Source: Bolinopsis microptera (taxonomy: Eukaryota > Ctenophora > Tentaculata > Lobata > Bolinopsidae). Taken from it: 64,000 nucleotides of DNA. The notes under the pieces were generated by a model. That model ran no database searches. It was not told the DNA's origin and was given only the letters and a program-made list of their open reading frames with translations. Of the stretch, positions 58,001 through 64,000 are shown one piece after another. Where the stretch lies: positions 15,346,962-15,410,961 of the forward strand of contig NC_087074.1 of the NCBI RefSeq assembly GCF_026151205.1, written 5' to 3'. The number at the start of each line of letters is the position of its first letter. Position 1 is the stretch's first letter. Both the position numbers and the translations under genes were made by a program.

Positions 58001-60956
58001 TTGGCACAAAAATGCAATGTGGTTGGACAGAATGTCAACAAGTAAGGGTATTCGAGGGAGGAGCCGGCCCATGTTGCACATAGTCCCCCCGGAGAAGAGT
58101 GTAAATTACACCAAATACCTAACATCGTGTCACCACCCCCCTTGTTGTGTCATATTTGGTAACTTTCATCACCCATTACAAATGTTACGTTGACTGTTAA
58201 AACGGGAGACACTTTATCAATGTGTGCAGCTCAGTTGTAGACTTGAGAGAAACTCAGCAGAGCAGAACATTATATTGGAGGAGAATAAGTGTCGGAAGAC
58301 ACAGCTTGAAGGTGGAATTTGATTATCTGACTTATTAACGTTTACAGATTTACTGAAATCTGATCAAGCTGTTATTGACTTATTAGGGCCGCATCGCATG
58401 TTTGAATCAGATTGGAGTAATAATTTACGATCCAAATTATACAAATTGTATTATCACAGCGTTCGTGGTAAAATCTTTAAACTAAAACGGGAAAATTTAA
58501 TTTAAAGGTTTTCGGTATCAATTGAAGTATCACTTTTTTAAGAGCGTCAATTTTAAAATTAGGTTTTCAAACCATAATACAGAATGGGACATTCCGTCAT
58601 CGGAAATAGATTCAAATATCATCCGGCTTAATTTTCCTTTTCCAGCCTATAGATTATTGCTAAATTTTACTCACAATTATCCTCAGAATATCTGGAATTT
58701 TTAGCAGTTTTCCTCCTCAAGAGCCTCTTCATCCTCAAAACAAACAACTTCATCCTCACCAAAAACAAAACCACAGCAGAAACAGAACAAGAACTCAGAA
58801 CAACAAACCAGAGCACACGCACATTTCAGGACACTAAAAGGAAAGTAACTGAAAGTAGCTGAGTAGCTTCTGAAAGTAAGCCCCAGGGTCCCTGCCACGG
58901 CCCAATTAACCAGAGGATTTTTTGAAGGTGTTCCCCTCAATTATACATCTCCACTCTCAGACAATGAATTAGTAGCCCCAACCAGGTGCTGCTAAATACT
59001 AATACTCAGTCCTCCTTTCAGGCAAAAGACTAGGTGGACTTTAAATCTTTAATGCCAATGAAGACAGGTAATAGAGAGGAAGGGTCCCCGAAATAAGGAT
59101 AAACTGTCTGGCGGCCTCCTCGAATTATGGTACTGTGCTGGTCATTTGTTAGAAGAAGTAGAGGAAGCAGGAAAGCAATGACAGGTAAATTGTTCTCAGA
59201 TTCCTACTTGATTCGATTGCTGGTTAATTAATAATTCTGTTCGGAGATTATTTTCTCAGCGTGATTTCTCAGCGCTAAACGATATCGAATTTGGTAGAAT
59301 GTTCTGGAGATTCCAGACAGTCGAGGTGATGTGTCAAAGTATATGTATATTGATTGGGATTGGAGACATATTCGTGACATTATGTATTTAATTAGAGAAT
59401 GAAGCGGTTTAATCTGAGTTAAGTAGTGTTGCAGCTGTGGGTAACGGAAACTTTTCCTCAATTTTTACATGTTAATTGTTGATTGATATTGGAAGTTTGC
59501 AAATGGCATCATTTTACATCTCTCGAGTCTCATCCACGGTATCATTTATCGGCTCATGTTTCAAAGTTTTACAAGTTTCAGTAGTGAAGTATTATTGTCA
59601 CTTAAATATATGGCCACGTTACGGCTTCATCATATCCCGACACACCGGTAAAATAAGGTACAATGTTTCACCTTAGTTCCAGAGTTCAGGCCCCAAATTG
59701 GAAACAAATTACGATTGTAGCCCTCAGATATCAAGCGATCATTGTCAATACATGGGGCGTGTGTTAAAACCTAAAATAAACTAATAGCCAACTTTGCAAG
59801 ATGGCCAGATCACCGTGATTAGTGATATGACATATCACTGAGGTATGTACAGATACGCCGAGTATCCCCACTGTCCGATACTAAACTGTTTTGATATGGT
59901 TCCGTGCCAGGGTAAGAGGGATCACAGTTAGGATCATAAACAATAAACATGGGGAAAAGTATTTTAATAACCTTCAAAGTGCCTTTACAAAACGTTCCCC
60001 AATGTCCAAGATATTGCTCTGTTTGATATATTGAAACTCTGATTAGACTTAAATCGTTCCACTGGCTCTCTCTCTCGAGCAAAGGTAACCCTTAAAACGG
60101 AGCAAGGCAAATCTTTCACAGAACATTTTCGAGATCATATAATAATAACTATTATTATATTATCATTCACTTAGGCAGCATATATATTCCCGAGATTTAA
60201 AGAACATTACAATAAACAAACCCTCGATGAGAGCAAGCCGGGGAGAGAGAAAATAATGCACGAAGACAACAGGAACCAATCAAGCTGCTGAGTGCTGATC
60301 AGAGGTTAAGTAGGGGAGGCTGGTAATGGCGGAGTTGAGATTACCAACCCCGTCAGCTCTTCCCGGTAATGGAGATTGGGGAGCATTATCGGGCACGCTG
60401 CTGGGGAGGCAGCGTAAACTGTGAGTCATTACTTGAGTGGTTGATGGTTTTAGTTTTGTAATCCTCACTACTTGGTTACGAGGGTGGAATTGTTACGAGG
60501 GTGGTTTAAGCGGACAACTAAATGCGACTAAATGCGACTAAATGCGCTTTACAAAGAATTAGCGGCGGGTACTGGGTAGTAGAATGAGATTATCCAGCTG
60601 CTACTAGACAGTGAGGGGTGTATAAATGTACCGCCTCCCTACTTAAATATAAAGTTCACTAGTCGTACACTATTTATCATAACACGTGAGCTCTAGAACA
60701 ATCTGTCACGGTAATCCGCGAGGACCGAATGTTATTGACCAAAACGGAATGTTCCTTTCGGGATTTTTCTGCTGATTAATTAAAATATTTCTTTTGCTGC
60801 CCACTCCTTCGACACATTTTGCTCTACCAGTGACTATTTATGATTGAGCGGAGTAAAATCAGAAATACAGAAAATTCCTCCGTTAGGTGAAGAAAATAAG
60901 AAAGCGAAGCTGCCAAAAGACGCCTTGAAGGTCATCGCACTTAGACAAACAGCGCT
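55033..60956. other. Long non-coding stretch
   Basis: No supported exon in about 5.9 kb. It contains CACGTG clusters (55268-55297, 55878-55939, 57513-57540). The acidic minus-strand frame at 58701-58940 has no splice or start support. Confidence 0.45.
55878..55939. promoter_or_regulatory. Cluster of four CACGTG sites
   Basis: CACGTG occurs at 55878, 55897, 55917 and 55934, with spacings of 19, 20 and 17 bp and no surrounding sequence duplication. The density far exceeds chance. This is the best candidate E-box array in the window. Confidence 0.45.
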
Positions 60957-61208
60957 CAGACAAAACTACTCCGACTTCTAAAAAACTCCCCCGACTTCTG
61001 AACAATTTTGCCGTGGTATCAGACAAAACTACTCCGACTTCTAAAAAACTCCTCTGACTTCTGAACAATTTTGCTGTGGTATCAGACAAAACTACTCCGA
61101 CTTCTTAAAAACTCCCCCGACTTATGAACAATTTTGCTGTGGTATCAGACAAAACTACTCCGACTTCTAAAAAACTCCCCCGACTTCTGAATATTCTCAC
61201 TGTGGTAT
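60957..61208. repeat. 63-bp minisatellite, four copies
   Basis: Units start CAGACAAAACTACTCCGAC at 60957, 61020, 61083 and 61146. They contain paired CCGACTTCT segments and end in GTGGTAT. Copies differ at a few sites. Period 63 is divisible by three, so it gives 21-residue periodic frames on both strands, but one unit carries a stop. Confidence 0.93.
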
Positions 61209-64000
61209 TTGTTAAAGTGCAGTTGTTAAAAAAGTTCACGACTACGTCTTCTCAGTCTCTCATTTTGAATATTTTTATTGTGCTTCGTCAATTTTTAAGC
61301 TTTGTTCTAAGAAGACGTTTATGTAACTCTTATATCATTTGGTTTTAGGTTGCGTCAAACTAGCGTAATTAAATTGCACAAAAAATTCAGAGTTTCAGAC
61401 CACCTAATTTCAGTGATTAGCCCAAACAATACGTAGAGGCAATCTCGTAAATTAGGTACTAGAACATTACGGGTTTTCTCTAGAAAAAAACCTCAGCTGA
61501 CCTGTAAAGAGAATCCGTAAAAGGGCGGAAGGGGGAATCCCGTGCCACCCTATCAATAGATAAAACTGAGAAAATGTAAAACTATAATTTGAAGGTACGG
61601 TAAAAACAAGACAGCTTGATAAGTTCAGTTCGACTGCTGACAACTACACGGCTACATATAACCCTTCACACCACTAAGACAAATTAACCATAAACACTGG
61701 TGGATATTCATAATAAACGACTGCTTTCATATTTCATTGTTCAAATTGCGGCTTGAAAGTGAAACAAACAACCGCGAAACAGTGGCTAATGAAATGAAAT
61801 AACTTTAACGATTAACAGATTCTCCAGCTGCAAGAGGTGCAGCATAATCGCACTGAGTCTGTACTGTGGAAAGTGGTACAAGGCAAACAATCAACAATTC
61901 AGAAAGTTAATATCGTCTTATTATTTAAACATGAATCATTTGTTAGCCTGTTTTAAACCGAGAATAGCTGATCACGATTTGAAAGCAATTCTCAAGCAGC
62001 TAACAAAAACAATCGCCTATCATCAAACTAAAACGCTGCACCTCATGTATCACAAAGAACCGGCTCAATAATGTCACCAGCTACAGCCAGCTTGATATTA
62101 GAACTGAATACAGCTTGAGAACGAGATACACACAAGAGATAAGATCCGGTAAATTGTGGCGGGAAGAGAGCAACTGAGGCCAATTTTAATGACCTGCGAT
62201 TATTTTGTATCAGCTGCACAGAAGGTGAGTGATTAGCAGGGTATACGCTCAAATTTGGTTCAATTAACAGATTACTCCCCACTTCCTTGGTGTTGTATCT
62301 CAGTGAAACTGTCACGTGACTTACGTGCCATCGCCTGTTTAATTATTTTGTTTCTTGAAGCTAAGAACTTCTTCACGTGAGCGATTGGGCGCGAAAATGT
62401 TACTGCAGATCTTGAAAATACTACGAATAATGCAAAATATGGTCAAATTAAAGGGGAGTCGTCATATTATTATTATCTGAAGCTATTACAAACAGACAAT
62501 TCAAGGTCAATGTCAAAAAACTTAACGAATGGGATTAATACTAAATGCAATTAAAAACTGTAGCAAATGTGATCAAAGTGGCTGTAAATATCAGCTCTGC
62601 CCCATCAAATCTTTACCAGCTAGCTTTTACTGCTAGCCGGTTACTCGCTAGAAGTTGATACTTCTTTCCGAATAAGTTAACTAACAGTAACAATTATTAG
62701 TTACAAAGTCAAATGAAACCTTGAGAACTCTAACGACCAATAAACGCACAAACCTACAGCCAACACCCAAAACCTACAGCACGACCCAGCACATTGACTC
62801 ATCTGATCATACTATCTAGCTACACGTAGCACATGATTCAGATATCTTGCTTGATAAAGGTAACGTCATTCCTTCATGTTTCAATCAAGGTGACTGGATG
62901 ACCGCATTTATTTCAACTATCTAGAGTGGAACCATTAGTTCTAGTTCCACGTTGGAATGTCAAGCTCATGACGTCATATGTGGCAATTCTATGACGTCAC
63001 TTCACGCCCTTAATGGTTCGCAGTATCAGGTACCCTTAATATGAAGCAAGTGAGTTGAATCACTATGAGTAACAATTTATACCACCCGGGCGCCTGAAAC
63101 GTTAGTACTTAATTCAACAAAGCAGGTGCGAACTTAACGTTAAATCATATTTCCAACATAGGTTCAGGAACTCAAAATCATTTCAACCTTGTTTCAAAAT
63201 CCCACAAACTTCAACACATTTGCAAGATTTCTGTAAATTGTCGCTAACCCCACTCCCTTACCCTACCCAAGCAGACTAAATAACTGACAAATACCCCTCC
63301 CTCAATCCTGACTTTCTAGACAAAGTAGTTACAGTTTACAAGACCGGACACAATAGAGACCCATCTCTTCTCTCTCTTGGCAGAACATTTGTCCCAAAAT
63401 GAGGTCACAGAGTCAGAGAGACATTGAGCACTGAAGTGCGTTTCATGTATGAGCAAGGAAGCGTACATAATTGTGATGGGCAGGTATAATTGGCAGGCTA
63501 GATGGCGCTGTACAAGCTGCATTACAGCATTTTTTTTTTTTGATCTAAAAAAAATCTCGCCTCTCTCTTCCCACACTCTTCACAGTTCATGTAACACGGC
63601 TATTTGCTTGTGCCGTTTTGGGAAATACACAATTTTAGTTGTCCAGTTTAAAATAAGCTTGTGGCAATGGTGGAGCGTGTCTAAGCGTTAATGGAGTTAG
63701 GAATGTGTGTGGTGGTTTCAAAGGTGAGGAGGACAGGCATGCAAGGAATCCAACAAGTTGTTTAGCATACCTCCTCACCTTGCTTACAAGAACTAGAAAA
63801 ATAGGTGCTAGCGCGTGGCGGCTAGGGGTTTTAAAGTAATACGACCACAAAACCTCCGGTCCAAACTTAAAGAGTTAAACGAACGAATAGAAAAATAAGA
63901 AAAAACTGAAAAGTAAACTTTATAAGCTGAACATGACATGATGTTAAGACCACCGGGCCACAAAATGTTCTTTAAATACCGCACGTATTAATGTTGAGTA
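61209..64000. other. Non-coding stretch to the window end
   Basis: No supported gene. A 90-codon minus frame at 62043-62315 lacks a start and splice support. A T/A-rich tract near 63529-63556 may be a retroposed poly-A remnant. Confidence 0.45.
62969..62999. promoter_or_regulatory. Pair of palindromic CRE motifs (TGACGTCA)
   Basis: Perfect TGACGTCA octamers lie at 62969-62976 and 62992-62999, 23 bp apart. These are consensus CREB/ATF sites. No adjacent gene was identified, so function is only suggested. Confidence 0.4.

Noticed and set aside
62043-62345. About 100-codon minus frame without an ATG
   Set aside because: Several frames of this length are expected by chance in this much AT-rich DNA; no splice support.

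Overview
This window is eukaryotic, almost certainly from an invertebrate animal. Coding sequence is broken into short exons by GT-AG introns. Most of the DNA is AT-rich and non-coding. There is a Pol III tRNA gene with internal A and B boxes, a (CCCTAA)n telomere-type array, a non-LTR retrotransposon fragment and several small DNA transposons. No bacterial operon structure, ribosome binding sites or CRISPR array is present. I cannot name the species. All coordinates and splice sites were read by eye.

Layout. 1-2162 is a near-palindromic foldback element, cut by the left edge, with a nested hAT-type MITE. 2163-5694 is non-coding with small repeats. 5695-5969 is a small secreted-protein-like reading frame, interrupted by a frameshift. 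6108-8772 (minus) is the best gene here: six proposed exons encoding about 523 residues with one PDZ domain near the C terminus. About 9505-22390 looks unlike the rest (dense homopolymer runs, no credible exon) and is probably unpolished long-read gap fill. 22390-30235 holds a partial minus-strand gene (25231-26292), a telomere-type array bracketed by inverted CAATTG-containing arrays, and a 21-bp satellite closed by a hairpin at each end.

30235-48525 is repeat-rich intergenic or intronic DNA. It holds a piggyBac-type MITE, a tRNA-Arg(ACG) gene, two minus-strand coiled-coil exons with a probable one-base frameshift, a 3.46-kb foldback element with about 1.4-kb arms, and a 15-copy 26-bp minisatellite. 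49568-51081 has plus-strand exon candidates, including a pair separated by a 55-bp intron. 51100-53326 is a decayed LINE (RT thumb, RNase H, duplicated 3' region, poly-A). 54841-55032 is a minus-strand terminal-exon candidate. The rest, to 64000, is mostly non-coding.

The genes do not form an obvious pathway. The most unusual signals are structural: two large inverted repeats of unrelated sequence, hairpin-bracketed satellites, the bracketed interstitial telomere array, and many CACGTG sites that tend to lie about 10 or 19-22 bp apart. I found no convincing evidence of a wholly new biological system. The best candidates for follow-up are the phased CACGTG sites and the bracketed telomere and satellite block.
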